A DNA stretch of 64,000 nucleotides from assembly GCA_036346275.1 (NCBI GenBank), contig CM070717.1, positions 11,467,178-11,531,177 of the forward strand. Reading direction: 5' to 3'. Below are positions 21,546 through 33,880 of this stretch, in pieces. The notes below the pieces were generated by a model. The model did no database searches and was not told the DNA's origin. It was given only the letters and a program-made list of their open reading frames with translations. The DNA comes from Otatea glauca (Eukaryota > Streptophyta > Magnoliopsida > Poales > Poaceae). A program made the translations under genes and the position numbers. Position 1 is the stretch's first letter. Each line of letters opens with the position of its first letter.

Positions 21546-22808
21546 ATGGCTGGTGCTTCGGATGCCATGAAATCGGAGTTTTTCGTGTGAACCACAGAGA
21601 TGGCGCATAAGGGCCAAGTTTTGGCTCATGTCATTGGGGTCGTGATGGGTAATCCACCACGTATCCATTTACTGCTGACGAACTTGCGATTCGATGGTGC
21701 GAACAACACTGCACTAGGCTGCCTTCTGACTATTTTGGGAGATCAACTCTATGAAGTGTATATGAACTACACATCTGCCACTGAGTTGTGGGATGCACTT
21801 GACCGTAAGTATCTTTGAAAGTCAAGTTCTTTGGTTGTACGTGTGTGAGCAATTTTTCGATTTCAGTATGGATGATGCTAAGTCGATTGTTGCACAAGCA
21901 CACGAACTCCAACAACTAGTTGGCGAGATTGCGCATTTGGGTTGTGCATTACCTCCTAAGTTTGTGGCTGCGGGCATTGTTGCCAAACTTCCCTCAACTT
22001 GGAGGGATTTTGCCACTAGCTTAAAGCACAAGAGGGAAGAGATCTCTATTGAGGATCTCATTGCAGCCCTTGATGTGGAAGAAAAGGCAAGAGCAAAAGA
22101 TGCACCAAGCACCTCTAATCAGAACAATGCCAATGTCGTTGAGAAGAAATCATATGGCAAGAACTTCAAAGGCCATAAACCGAACAAGACAACTAGCTTT
22201 AAAAGAAGAAAATTGAGAAAAGGGACATCAAGAACATCACCTATTTTGTGTGCGGAAAGGATAGTCATATGGCAAAAGACTGTCGCTATCGCAAAAACAG
22301 GACAAATGAACCCGGCAAGAAAAATGCCAACGTGACCATAGGCGAGGCCTCGACTTCAGGAGGGTATGGTAATTCTCCTGTTATCTTTTTAGCATGTCAA
22401 TCCACCGATTGGTGGGTTGATACTGGTGCTAACGTTCACATGTGTTCTGATGATTCCTTATTTTCTTCTTACCAGGAAGCCGGGGCTTCCTCCGTCCTAA
22501 TGGGGAACAGGTCGCATGCTTCTGTTCTTGGTATTGGTACGGTGGATCTGAAGCTTATTTCAGGGAAGATTGTCCACTTGAAGAACGTGCAGCATGCGCC
22601 AACATTAAAAAAGAACCTCGTTAGTGGTTCTCTCCTATGCAGGGATGGTTATAAGCTAGTATTTGAGTCAAATAAAGTTGTAATATCAAAGTGTGGAAAC
22701 TTTGTTGGTAAAGGCTATGAGAGTGGAGGCTTGTTCCGCCTCAGTACTCTAGAGTCTTGTTATAATATGAATATTGCATCTGGTTTGAATAAATGTGAGG
22801 CCAATATT
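21546..22808 (+). pseudogene. Copia gag-protease region (rearranged element)
   Basis: Gag of the UBN2 type is readable in pieces: FDGANNTALGCLLT, ATELWDALDRKY, AHELQQLVGEIAHLG, AAGIVAKLPSTWRDFATSLK, LDVEEKARAKD. A CCHC zinc knuckle follows (CGKDSHMAKDC, about 22248-22290). The aspartic protease carries DWWVDTGANVHMCSDDSLF, with the catalytic DTG intact, and the pre-integrase part ends ESGGLFRLSTLE...LNKCEAN. A stop after 15 codons from ATG 21546 and frame changes near 21818 and 22330 break it. The reading then runs straight into 3'UTR sequence instead of the expected WHSRLCHI pre-integrase motif, which reappears only at about 24040. Confidence 0.85.
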
Positions 22809-23115
22809 TACGAGGATTGGACATTCTCTAGAAAGCTCATGAGCAGATAAGGGAGCATGACCATATAACGCTCCGTTTAGGCGTGGTTTATTGGCAGCCT
22901 AGTATCAATTGTGATTTTTAAGTGAAGCCTGATCACGAAAAGCTGTGAATTCAAGGCATAGTCCATTCATCAGCTGTTAGAGGATGAACCTTGCTAATCT
23001 AGGTGCCAGTTCAACCCGTACGGGACTTACACCAAAAGACTGGTATATTAACAATACATAAGAATAGCAATCTTTGTTATCTTTTCTGCTGTTTGCTTTG
23101 GAATTGGTGGGGGAT
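22809..23115 (+). other. Displaced distal 3'UTR and polypurine tract of the copia element
   Basis: Matches the distal 3'UTR of Copia-C (32505-32793): both share CTCTAGA..CTCATGA, GCAGCCTAGTATC and ATTCAAGGCATAGTCCATT. It ends in TTGGTGGGGGA, a polypurine tract directly before the LTR. In a normal element this follows RNase H and its proximal UTR; here it directly follows protease. Confidence 0.8.
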
Positions 23116-24037
23116 TGTTAGAAATTGGCCCATTGGGTGGCCCATTTCCTTTAATTCCAAAGCATGCATGGTTTAGTACCATATTGCCTAGCCAAGTGGA
23201 GGAAAGGCAACTTAAAAGGAGGAGTCCTTGCCACCTCTTGAATAATGACACTTGGCATGAGAATGGCATAGGGTGTACAGTGGCTAAACACACACACGCT
23301 GCTGCTGCGTTCATTGTATTTTCGCGTGAAAATTCGCGTGACTTGCGACTTGCAACGAGCGACCGCGCCGCGTCGTAATATGTATCCTGACACATTGAAT
23401 TCACCTTTTTGTTTTGCTGAACCCTGCATTTATCTCTCCATTCAATCTGTTTAAATGCGATTTAAACATATATTTGAATTCTGTGTCATTATGCGATCGA
23501 TTATTAATGAGTTAATTGACATTATGTTATCAAGCATTAGTAGTCAGCGATTTAATCGACATCATGAGGTCAGCTTTCTTGTCTTGAGTGTATATAAACT
23601 CCTCGAGACGTCCGTGATGTAAACACGTAATTTCTCCTCCATTCTTCCTCCCCATCTCCGGATTGTCAGTAGTGTTGTGTTGAGTACGTCGAACTCACCG
23701 ACCTTCCTCCTCGGCGTGCACCGTGAAGGAGGTTGAGTGGTATCTCGAACCGCTGTCGCAGAGTTCACCGCACGGGCGGCAATAAGGTTTCGGCAGCCTT
23801 GACGGCCACCGCTCGCTTCTTCCTCGACATCGACTACTTCCACGACTCGTCTGCATTGCTTCCTATTCTTCATCAAGCCCAACTGTAAGTAGTTCGTGTG
23901 ATACATCTACTATGTTAATATACAATTCTTGAGTATTTTCTGGAGTACAATGTGTTACCTGGTTTTTTATGCATCTCTAGTCTTGTGTTACTTTTGCCTT
24001 AATATAAAATCTGGAATAAAAACATTGCACCAATTTC
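23116..24037 (+). repeat. Internal LTR copy of the rearranged copia element
   Basis: Nearly full-length LTR (starts TGTTAGAAATTGG, TATA at 23591-23598) that lacks only the final five bases (CTAACA becomes C). It is followed without a gap by pre-integrase coding sequence. Confidence 0.9.
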
Positions 24038-26723
24038 GTCGTTTTTGTCATATTGGTTTGATAGCATTGCTCGAATGTCCAGATTACAATTAATTCCAAA
24101 ATGTTATATTGTCAAATGATCAAAGTGCCATTCTTGTGTGCAAGCAAAGCAACCTAGAAAACCCTTTAAGGGATTAGAGGAAGAAAAGAACTTGGCACCA
24201 CTAGATCTTGTCCATTCTGACCTGTGTGAGATGAATGGATTGTTGACAAAAGGAGGCAAAAGATATTTTCTAACTTTTATAGATGATGCAACACGTTATT
24301 GTAATGTGTATTTGCTGAAAACAAAGGATGAAGCTTTAAACTACTTCAAAATTTATAAGGTCGAGGTTGAGAACCAACTAGAAAAGAAAATTAAACGACT
24401 AAGGTCTGATCGTGGAGGAGAGTATATCTCTCATGAATTCTCCCAGTTCTGTTCTGAGCATGGTATAATCCATGAAGTTACACCACCATATTCTCCCCAA
24501 TCAAATAGGGTAGCTGAGAGGAAAAACCGAACACTAACAGACTTGGTGAATGCCATGTTGGAGAGTGCCGATATGCCTAAAATGTGGTGGGGGGAAGCTA
24601 TATTAACAGCAAATTTTGTCCTAAACAGAGTAATCACTAAAAAGCGTGAGATTACTTCGTATGAGGGATGGAAGGGGAGAAAACTCAATGTTAATTTTCT
24701 GCGAACTTGGGGGTGTTTGGCAAAAGTCAATATACCATTGCAGAAAAAGAGAAAGCTTGGACCTAAAACAGTCGATTGTATTTTTCTAGGATATGCACAT
24801 AACAACACGGCCTATAGATTTTTAGTAGTAAAATCAGAAACTCCTGAGATTATTTCTAATACAATAATGGAGTCCAGAGATGCTTCATTTTTTGAGGATA
24901 TTTATCCTATGAGAGCAGGTAGTACTTCAAGAACTGAGAATAATCTAACTGGTAATAATAATAATAATATTGAACCTACCACTGTTTCTGAACCAATAAG
25001 TGATACACTACTAGTAGAAGATAATTCTGAGGAGGATAACAATTTAGTCGCAGAGGCTCCTCGTAGGAGCAAGAGACAAAGGGTTGAGAAAACCTTTGGC
25101 GACGACTTTATTGTATACCTCGTAGATGATGTGCCAAAATCTCTTTCAGAGGCTTATGAATTACCCGATGTTGAGTATTGGAAAGAGGCGGTCCGTAGCG
25201 AGATGGATTCCATCATGGCTAACGGGACTTGGAAAATCACCGATCTTCCTAGTGGGTGCAAACCTGTTGGATGTAAGTGGATCTTCAAAAAGAAGATCAG
25301 GCCTGATGGTACTGTTGATAAGTACAAGGCAAGACTTGTGACTAAGGGTTATACCCAGAAAAAAAGAGAGGATTATTTTGATACTTATTCTCCTGTTGCC
25401 AGATTAACCACCATTAGAGTGCTCATAGCATTAGCTGCTTCCCATGGTCTACACGTCCATCAAATGGATGTAAAGACAGCTTTCCTTAATTTAGAGTTGG
25501 AGGAAGAAATCTATATGGAGCAACCAGATAGTTATGTGATTACTGGACAGGAAAATAAAGTGTGCAAATTATTAAAATCCTTGTATGGCCTAAAGCAGGC
25601 TCCTAAGCAATGGCACGAAAAGTTTGATAAAACTTTGACATCTGCTGGTTTTGCTGTTAATGAGGCAGATAAGTGTGTATACTATCGTTATGGTGGGGGT
25701 CAATGTGTTATTTTGTGTTTGTATGTTGATGACATACTTATATTTGGGACAAACACTGCTGTAATTGACGAGGTCAAAACTTTCTTATCTCGATGCTTTG
25801 ATATGAAAGACTTGGGAGAGGCAGATGTTATTCTGAATATTAAATTGATCAAGAATGAGGATGGGATCATTTTGCACCAATCCCATTATGCTCAGAAAAT
25901 TTTGAGTCAATTCGGATTTGAGAATTGCAAAATCTCCCCAACACCTTATGATCAAAGTGTTAAGCTTCGAAAAAATCAAGGGTTAGGAAAAGATCAATTG
26001 AGATATTCACAAATTATTGGGTCCCTTATGTATCTAGCTAGTGCCACAAGACCTAATATCTCATTTGCTGTGAGCAAATTAAGCCGGTTTACATCTAACC
26101 CAGGAGATGATCATTGGGAGGCACTTGAAAGGGTATTGCGCTACTTGAGAGGCACAACATCTTATGGAATACACTATACTGGGTATCCATCTGTTTTAGA
26201 AGGATATAGTGATTCCAATTGGATCTCTGATGCGGATGAGATCAAAACTACAAGTGGTTATGTTTTTACTTTAGCTAGTGCTGTAGTTTCATGGAGATCT
26301 TGCAAACAGACCATATTGACGAGGTCAACCATGGAAGTTGAACTCGTAGCACTAGACACAGCCACTGTTGAGGCTGAATGGCTTAGAGAGCTACTGTTGG
26401 ACTTGCCATTGGTTGAGAAACCAATATCGACGATCTTAATGTACTGCGATAACCAAATAGTGTTGACTAAGGTTATGAGTACTAAGGATAACATGAAGTC
26501 CTCCAGACATGTGAAGCGTAGACTTAAAACTGTCAGAAAATTAAGAAACTCCGGAGTTATTGCTGTGAATTATATTCGTGATCGAGAAAATCGCAGATCC
26601 TTTCACAAAAGGACTTGCAAGGAAAGCGATTTCCATTGCGTCTACGGACATGGGCATGAGGCCCGTTTGAGTTACATCACAACGGTAACTCATATCTTCC
26701 TGATCGGAGATCACGTGAATTAG
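24038..26723 (+). CDS. Copia integrase-reverse transcriptase-RNase H, long open frame without gag-protease
   Basis: The open part is 861 codons from 24138. Before it, a decayed zinc-finger pre-integrase piece (CHIG, LIPKCYIVK, stop, SKCHSCVQAKQ) contains a TGA and a small indel. The integrase core shows LVHSDLCEMN (residue ~24), IDDATRY, RSDRGGEY (~89) and VAERKNRTL (~125). RT shows VHQMDVKTAFLN (~441) and LYVDDILIFG (~528). RNase H shows EGYSDSNWISDADE (~688) and TRSTMEVELVALDTATVEAEW (~729). Catalytic acidic residues appear present. Near the end, NYIRDRENRR replaces the usual NLADPFTKG and the frame is altered. With no start of its own and separated from gag by an LTR, it is probably not expressed as a normal polyprotein. 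The openness contrasts with the broken gag. Confidence 0.85.
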
Positions 26724-26901
26724 GTAATGGGAAAAACAAGTTGATGTTGTAACAAAAGAGTACATATTATTAAATTGTACCCGTGTCCTAATAGACAAAG
26801 TACTCTCGACTGTACGGAAGGTTGGCTTAAAGCCTTAATGTATTCTAGTGTTTAAAAAATAAAGGTATTGGCCTACAGGATACATATAATGAATACATCT
26901 A
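26724..26901 (+). other. Proximal 3'UTR of the copia element
   Basis: Corresponds to 32300-32480 of Copia-C (shared GGTTGG, CCTTAATGTATTC, GAATACA). It stops near GAATACATCTA and joins directly to the last part of an LTR, skipping the distal UTR and most of the LTR. Confidence 0.75.
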
Positions 26902-27071
26902 ATCAAGCCCAACTGTAAGTAGTTTGTGTGATAAATCAACTACGTTAATATACAATTCTTGAGTATTTTCGGGAGTACAATGTGTTACCTGTTATTTTAT
27001 GCATCTCTAGTCTTGTGTTACTTTTCCTTAATATAAAATTTAGAATAAAAATATTGAACCAATTTCCAACA
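26902..27071 (+). repeat. Terminal fragment of the copia 3' LTR
   Basis: Matches the last ~170 bp of the LTR (21351-21506 and 23870-24037), begins ATCAAGCCCAACTG and ends CCAATTTCCAACA. GGCCA follows at 27072-27076, matching 10120-10124. Confidence 0.88.
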
Positions 27072-27076
27072 GGCCA

Positions 27077-27332
27077 ATCCTACCACCGCTCGTCGGATTT
27101 GAGTATGTCGCCGCTGCTAGTTTTTGAGCATCACCGCTATCCAATTCTGCAACCACCCGTGGATCCCTGTCGAAACTGTCCACAGCATCAGCATCGACAC
27201 GCCGTGTTCTACCTCATGTGCACCTCGTCCTCGCTAGAACACTGCCGAATAGCCATTGCTACCATCGCTAAGATTTGTGTCGCTGCCTCTTCACCGCCAC
27301 AGGCCACCATAGTCATTAGCACGTGACTATAC
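27077..27332. other. Non-TE segment between the two copia insertions
   Basis: About 250 bp continuous with 9613-10119 before insertion. No gene recognised. The last five bases TATAC (27328-27332) are the left target duplication of Copia-C. Confidence 0.5.
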
Positions 27333-28371
27333 TGTTAGATTATTATGGGATGGCCCATAATTAATTTAATAGAAATTCCAAAAGGCCCATTAGAATACTA
27401 GGAGTCATCAATTTGGTTTAGTACCATATGGGTAATTGAGAGAAGGTTTGACCAACTTAAATAGTTGAGTTGTGTGTCTCTCAATTAGCAAGGTGGAAAA
27501 GGGTAAAGGCTGTGCCACACGCTGCCGCTACGAGCCGAGCCGAGCCGAGGCGTGCAGCGAGTCGAGACGTGACGTGCGCGCGCAGCCGCAGCCGCAGCCG
27601 TGCCAAAGCCGGACGTGATGTGTTGGGCGGGGGCGATTTGTTTTGCTGTTTCAGTAGTCAATATGACTAGTAACCGCAGTGATCAATGTGACCATGAATC
27701 GCCGCGCCACCAGAACGGACGTGGTTGATGGTCGCATAATGATCGCTTGCCATCGTAACGGCTACATGAGTTGATGGTCGTAACTCCCGCTCCTGCCGCT
27801 GCATGTCGCGAGGCTATATAAGGAGAGCCACACCGTGTGCTTTCTTCATCTCGCTTGACTCTTCCGCATACTCCATTGTTCCTGCCGTTCTTTGCATTTC
27901 CACCTCTGTTTTTGCGCCGCACAAGTAGCGAGAGGAGCAGGCCTCGGAACCTCGCCCTTCTTGAGATCTTGCTCGAGATAGAAGGCCGATAAGGTTTTGG
28001 GAGCGACCACGTGATCGCCGAAAAGTGTTCCCGAAGCGCATCGCGACCGCAACGCTGGCTCGCCTTTGCATCAACCGCTTCACTCCACCAAGGCTTCATC
28101 GCGACAACCTGTGATCGTCTACTTCGACCGTCATGGCGAACGAGAATACCTACGCCTACGCTTTGTGCTAACGGTGGCACCGGCTCAAGGGTATATTAAC
28201 TTATACCGTGTTTTAATCATGCTGATTTCTTGTTCATTAGTCTTTGCGTATGAGATAGATAATTTGTTATCTAGTACCTTTGGCTTTGAACAAAAATTGC
28301 ATCTTTGTTTAATCATGATTTACATAATTCTGTTGATTAAAATATTGAGAAAATTCCTAATATTTCCAACA
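27333..28371 (+). repeat. Copia-C 5' LTR
   Basis: 1,039 bp with TATA box TATATAA at 27816-27822. It differs from the 3' LTR mainly in GC-rich tracts: near 27520-27600 it has GCCGAGCC and GCAGCC repeats, where the 3' LTR has CG and GAGAC repeats. Confidence 0.93.
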
Positions 28372-28429
28372 ATCCAAAAACCTTATCCTTGGAATTTTAC
28401 ATCTACTGGTTTTGCTGCGGCACTTAAGC

Positions 28430-29330
28430 CAACTATATTTGACGGCGCAAATTACAAGCGTTGGCGCGCCAAGATGATTTTGTGGTTGATCGCCATGAAC
28501 GTATCACGTTGCGCAAGGCAAGCCACACTGAGGTTGGGCCTCTCTCGAGCGGAGAGTGCTTTCACATTGCGATAACTTGTTTAGAGGCGCCGTGATTAGT
28601 GTTCTTGGAGAAAATCTTGTTGATGTGTATATGATTTTGCCAAGTGGTAAAGAAATGTGGGATGCACTTGAGGCAAAATTCGAGTCTCCGACGCGGGCAA
28701 AGAACTCTTTGTCATGGAGCAGCTTCATGACTACAAGATGGTTGATGACCACTCAGTAGTAGAACAGCTCATGAGGTTCAAGCTTTTGCGAAAGAACTTG
28801 AGAATTTTACATGTGCATTACCCGACAAGTTTGTATGGGATGCATCATTGCTAAGTCGCCACCTTCTTGGAGGGATTTTGCCACTACTCTAAAACACAAG
28901 AGACAAGAGTTCAAAGCTTTGGTCTCATTGGGTCTCTAAATGTTGAGGAGAAAGCGAGGGCAAAAGATATACGTGGGAAAGAAAGTTCTAGTGCCAATGT
29001 GGTACAAAAGAAAATCTTTCAATTCAACAAGAAGAATAAAAATAAGTCCAAAAGCCCGAGAACAAGAACAAGGCCGCTCAAACTACTAGCTTCAAGAAGA
29101 AGAAGAATAAAGGAAAGGGAAACCGCTTGTTCAGAATGGTATCGATCATTGGGCAAAGGATTGCCCGATCGCAAAGACAATAAGCGTAAAAGTCCGCTAA
29201 CGTTGTTATTGGCAATACCGAGGAGGAACATCCGGGTATGTTTCAATACCTACCGCTCTATCGGTATGTCGCTCACTTGATTGGTGGATTGACACGGGGC
29301 CAATATACATGTTTGTCTTGCCGAGATCCT
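28430..29330 (+). pseudogene. Copia-C gag and protease
   Basis: Gag pieces: LKPTIFDGANYKRWRAKMIL, then, in other frames, LFRGAVISVLGENLVDVYM and KEMWDALEAKFES, followed by LNVEEKARAKDIRGKESS. Protease shows DWWIDTGP (about 29280-29303), with the DTG present but a missing base after it. At least four frame changes. Confidence 0.8.
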
Positions 29331-29484
29331 TATTCTCTTCTTACCGGTCGCAGGGCTACCTCCGTGTTGATGGGGAATGGGTCGCAGCATTTGTGCGTGG
29401 AGTCGGCACGCTTGACTTGAAGTTTACTTGAGCAAAGTCGTGCGACTAAGGAACGTGCATCACGTGCCGTGATAAATAAAAACC

Positions 29485-32220
29485 TTGTCGTGGTCTCTAT
29501 TGTGTAGAGATGGTTTTAAGCTAGTTTTTGAATCCAATAAATGTGTTGTTTCTAAAGTTGGAACTTTTATTGGAAAAGTCTATGAGAGCGGAGGCTTGTT
29601 CCGCTTGTCTTTGATGGACATGAATAAAATTGTGAATCATGTTTGTAATCATGAGACTGATGTTTGGCATTCACGACTTTGTCATATTAATCTTGGTTGC
29701 ATGATGCGGTTAGCCAGTATGAATTTAATCCCAAAATTTACCCAAGTCAAAGGTTCTAAGTGTCAAGTGTGTGTGCAATCTAAGCAACCTCGCAAGCCTC
29801 ACAAGGCAGCTGAGGCGAGAAATTTGGCACCGTTAGAACTAGTTCATACCGATTTATGCGAGATGAACGGGGAGTTGACAAAGGGAGGTAAGAGGTATTT
29901 CATGACTTTGATTGATGATTCTACTAGATATTGCTATGTGTATTTATTAAAGTCAAAAGATGAGGCTTTTCACTATTTTAAGATCTATAAAGCTGAAGCT
30001 GAGAACCAACTTGAGAGAAAAATCAAACGGGTTAGGTCAGATCGTGGTGGAGAATACTTTTCTAATGAGTTTAATTTATTCTGCGAGGAACATGGAATAA
30101 TCCATGAGAGGACGCCTCCTATTCGCCCCAATCAAACGGGTTGCCGAAAGAAAGAACCGTACTCTAACCGAGATGGTTAACGCCATGTTAGAAACAATGG
30201 ACTTTCCAAGGGATGGTGGGGTGAGGCTATATTGATTGCATGTCATGTCCTAAACAGGTTCCTACAAAGAATAAAGAAATCACACCATTCGAGGAATGGG
30301 AGAGGAAAAGATTAAATTTCTCCTATTTACGTGCTTGAAATTTTTTGGCTAAAGTGAATGTGCTGTCCCAAAGAAGCGTAAACTTGGACCAAAAACCGTT
30401 GATTGTGTCTTTATTGGTTATGCTTTTCACAAATTGGATATAGATTCTTAATAGTGAAATCTGGAGTACCTGATATGATTGAAGGTACAATTTTTGAGTC
30501 CAATGATGCCACATTCTTTGAGGACTTATTTCCTATAAAAGAGACACTTAGCTCATCTGGCCAAGAATCTATCTTCTCTCCTAAAACTTCCACTCCTATA
30601 CAAATTGAGCCCATTTTTGAGGAAAATCCAATAGATGAGGGCAATAAAGTAACTCGTAAGAGTAAGAGACTAAGGACTACAAAGTCTTTTGGTGATGACT
30701 TCATTGTATATCTAGTGGATGATACTCCAAGAACCATTGAGGAGGCTTATTCATCTCAGGACGCTGACTATTGGAAGGAAGCGGTCCAGAGTGAGATGAA
30801 TTCCATCTTGAGCAATGGAACTTGGGAAGTTGTTGAACGTCCATATGGGTGTAAACCTGTAGGATGTAAGTGGATGTTCAAGAAAAAGCTGAGGCCTGAT
30901 GGTACGATTGAAAAGTACAAGGCAATGCTTGTGGCCAAGGGTTATACCCAGAAAGAAGGCGAGGACTTCTTTGATACTTACTCACCGCTGCCGATTGACC
31001 ACTATTAGAGTACTACTGTCTTTGGTCGCCTCCTACGGTCTGATCATCCATCAGATGGATGTAAAGACGGCTTTCCTTAATGGAGAGTTGGAAGAGGAAA
31101 TCTATATGGATCAGCCTGATGGATTTGTAGTAAAGGGTCATGAAGGAAAAGTGTGTAGGTTGTTGAAGTCTTTGTATGGCCTTAAGCAAGCACCTAAGCA
31201 GTGGCACGAGAAGTTCGACAGAACTTTAACATCTGCCGGCTTTGTTGTGAATGAAGCTGACAAATGTGTGTATTACCGCTATGGTGGGGGTGAAGGAGTG
31301 ATTATGTGTCTGTATGTTGATGACATACTGATCTTTGGGACAAACCTTAATGTGATTAAGGAAGTCAAGGACTTCTTGTCCGAAAACTTTGAAATGAAAG
31401 ATTTGGGAGTAGCGGATGTCATCTTAAACATTAAATTGTTAAGAGAAAGTGACGGTGAGATTACTCTTGAGCAGTCCCATTATGTGGAAAAGGTGTTGAG
31501 TCGCTTTGGCTATAGCGATTGCAAACCTGCTCCAACACCGTATGATCCAAGTGTGCTATTACGAAAAAACCAACGAATAGCAAAGGATCAATTGAGATAT
31601 TCCCAAATCATTGGTTCATTGATGTATTTAGCTAGTGCAACAAGGCTCGATATCTCGCTTGTCGTGAGCAAACTAAGCCGGTTTGTTTCAAACCCGAGAT
31701 AATCATTGGCATGCTCTTGAGAGAGTAATGCGCTATCTAAAAGGGACATCAAGTTATGGAATTCACTACACCGGTACCCTAGGGTACTTGAGGGTTATAG
31801 TGATTCAAACCGATATCCGATGTCGATGAAATAAAAGCCACAAGTGGATATGTGTTCACATTGGGTGGTGGAGCCGCTTCTGAAGTCTTGCAAGCGCACC
31901 ATCTTAACGAGGTCTACAATGGAAGCGAACTCACAAGATTAGATACCGCCTCGTGGAAGCCGATCGGCTGCGTGAACTTGTGAAGGACTTACCGGTAGTT
32001 GAGAAGCCGTGCTCGCTATTCTTTTGAACCGTGACAATCGACGGTGATTGTCAAGGTAAACATTCTAAGGATAACATGAAGTCATCAAGGCACGTTAAGA
32101 GGCGGTTGAAGTCTGTCAGAAAATGAGAAACTCGGAGTTATAGCGTTGGACTATGTCCGACGGCTAAAAACTTGGCGATCCTTTTACAAAGGGACTATCA
32201 CGGAATGTGATAGATGAAGC
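29485..32220 (+). pseudogene. Copia-C integrase, reverse transcriptase and RNase H
   Basis: Pre-integrase: ETDVWHSRLCHINLG and CQVCVQSKQPRKP. Integrase: LVHTDLCEMN, IDDSTRYCYVY, VRSDRGGEYFSNEF; the frame is lost at about 30120, before the catalytic Glu (frame-corrected VAERKNRTLTE-like). RT: GCKWMFKKKLRPDGTIEKYK, a frame change at about 30990, then QMDVKTAFLNGELEEEIYM and LYVDDILIFGTN. RNase H from 31700 is split by several 1-2 base losses (STMEAN..., SSRHVKRRLKSVRK). It is a paralogue of the open frame at 24138-26723, with similar domain spacing. Confidence 0.85.
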
Positions 32221-32793
32221 ATCGAGGAGATGGGCTTGAGACCCACATAAAGTCATGTCTTAGTGGTAACTCATCCTATTTGATCAGAGATCCCGTGAAT
32301 TAGGATATTGAGACAAGCTAGTGACTGGCTAAGAGGAGAGTACTTCAGATTTGGCCCACTCCGCTTGAGATGCAATAACTCTCCTATTCTCTATGGCAGG
32401 TTGGTTATACCTTAATGTATTCCGAGTGGCTTTGATAAGCGAGAGATGTTGTCCTACGTAACATCTTATGAGGAATACACCTATATGAGTTCGACTGCTA
32501 GTCACAATTTATGAGATTGGGTGATCTCTAGAGGCTCATGAAAGGCTAAGGAGTATGACTTATAAGCTCCAAACCAAGGGGATGCATTTAGCAGCCTAGT
32601 ATCGATAAGGACTTTGGTGAAACTTGTTCGCACAAAACCACAATTCAAGGCATAGTCCATTGTTCAGATTGTGGATGAGCGTAACCTTTGTTCTAGATGG
32701 AAGTTCAACTTAACAGTCTCCATCGAAAAACTGTATATCAAACTACATTGAATCGAGAGTATTTCAAATGTGCCTTTGAAATTTGGTGGGGAT
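32221..32793 (+). other. Copia-C 3'UTR and polypurine tract
   Basis: Non-coding. It aligns in its first part with 26724-26901 and in its second part with 22809-23115, which is the key to reading the block swap in the other element. It ends in AAATTTGGTGGGGA. Confidence 0.8.
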
Positions 32794-33875
32794 TGTTAGA
32801 TTATTATGGGATGGCCCATAATTAATTTAATAGAAATTCCAAAAGGCCCATTAGAATACTAGGAGTCATCAATTTGGTTTAGTACCATATGGGTAATTGA
32901 GAGAAGATTTGACCAACTTAAATAGTTGAGTTGTGTGTCTCTCAATTAGCAAGGTGGAAAAGGGTAAAGGCTGTGCCACACGCGCGCGCGCGCACCGAGC
33001 CGAGCCGAGGCGTGGCGTGGCGTGTGCGTGTGCGAGTGCGAGTCGAGTCGAGACGAGACGAGACGAGACGTGACGTCGGCGCAGCAAGCAGCAGCCGTGC
33101 CGCCGAGCCACCGGACGTGATGTGCTTTGGCGGGGCGATTTGTTTTGTTTGCTTGATAATCAATATGACCAAGAACCGCAGTGATCAATGTGACCAAGAA
33201 TCGCCGCCGCCACCGTAACGGACGTGGTTGATGGTCGCATAATGATCGCTCGATTCATCGTAACGGCTACATGAGTTGATGGTCGTAACTCCCGCTCTCC
33301 CGCCTGCTGCATGTCGCGAGGCTATATAAGGAGAGCCACGGCCGTGCTTTTCTTCATCCGCTTGACTCTTCCGCATACTCCATTGTTCTGCTGCTTTGTT
33401 CTTTGCATTTCCACCTCTTTTTTTGCGCACAAGTAGCGAGAGGGAGCAGCCTCCTAACCTCGCCCTTCTTGAGATCTTGCTCGAGATAGAAGGCCGATAA
33501 GGTTTTTGATGAGCGACCACGCGATCGCTCGAAAAGTGTTCTCGAAGCGCATCGCATCGCAACGCCGCCTCAGCACCGCATCAACCGCTTCATCGCACTA
33601 AGGCTTCACCGCGACAACCGTGATCGTCTACTTCGACCGCTATGGCGAACGAATATATTACACTGCGCCGCGCTAACGGTGGCACCGCTCAAGGGTATAT
33701 TAACTTATACCGTGTTTTAATCATGCTGATTTCTTGTTCATTAATCTTTGCGTATGAGATAGATAATTTGTTATCTAGTACCTTTGGCTTTAAACAAAAA
33801 TTGCATCTTTGTTTAATTATGATTTACATAATTATGTGGATTAAAATATTGAGAAAAATCCTAATATTTCCAACA
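32794..33875 (+). repeat. Copia-C 3' LTR
   Basis: 1,082 bp, TATA at 33323-33329. It carries (CG)n near 32981-32993 and a GTGCGAGT/CGAGACGAGACG repeat stretch around 33015-33075 that is shorter or different in the 5' LTR. Confidence 0.93.
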
Positions 33876-33880
33876 TATAC

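Larger units (their letters stand above)
10125..27071 (+). mobile_element. Ty1/copia retrotransposon with swapped internal blocks and a nested CACTA
   Basis: The element starts TGTTAGAAATTGG and ends CCAATTTCCAACA. It is flanked by GGCCA at 10120-10124 and 27072-27076, so it is one insertion. The expected order is LTR, gag-PR, INT-RT-RH, 3'UTR, LTR. The observed order is 5' LTR (split by a CACTA), gag-PR, distal 3'UTR with polypurine tract, an almost complete LTR, INT-RT-RH, proximal 3'UTR, then only the last ~170 bp of an LTR. Comparison with the related, normally ordered element at 27333-33875 shows the two pol/UTR breakpoints are complementary to within a few tens of bases. The element cannot be autonomous in this form. 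The pol type resembles Tork-like copia; the lineage is not certain. Confidence 0.85.
27333..33875 (+). mobile_element. Copia-C: complete Ty1/copia LTR retrotransposon, TSD TATAC
   Basis: LTRs at 27333-28371 and 32794-33875 start TGTTAGATTATTATGGG and end AATATTTCCAACA. TATAC flanks it at 27328-27332 and 33876-33880. Internal order is normal: gag, PR, INT, RT, RH, 3'UTR, polypurine tract (TTTGGTGGGGA before 32794). The pol resembles that of the element at 10125-27071, but the LTR sequence is different. Coding is broken in many places. Confidence 0.95.

Noticed and set aside
10125..27071. Reading this stretch as two adjacent copia elements sharing an LTR
   Set aside because: A single TSD pair flanks the whole stretch, no TSD surrounds the internal LTR, and the missing parts are complementary. 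One rearranged insertion is simpler.
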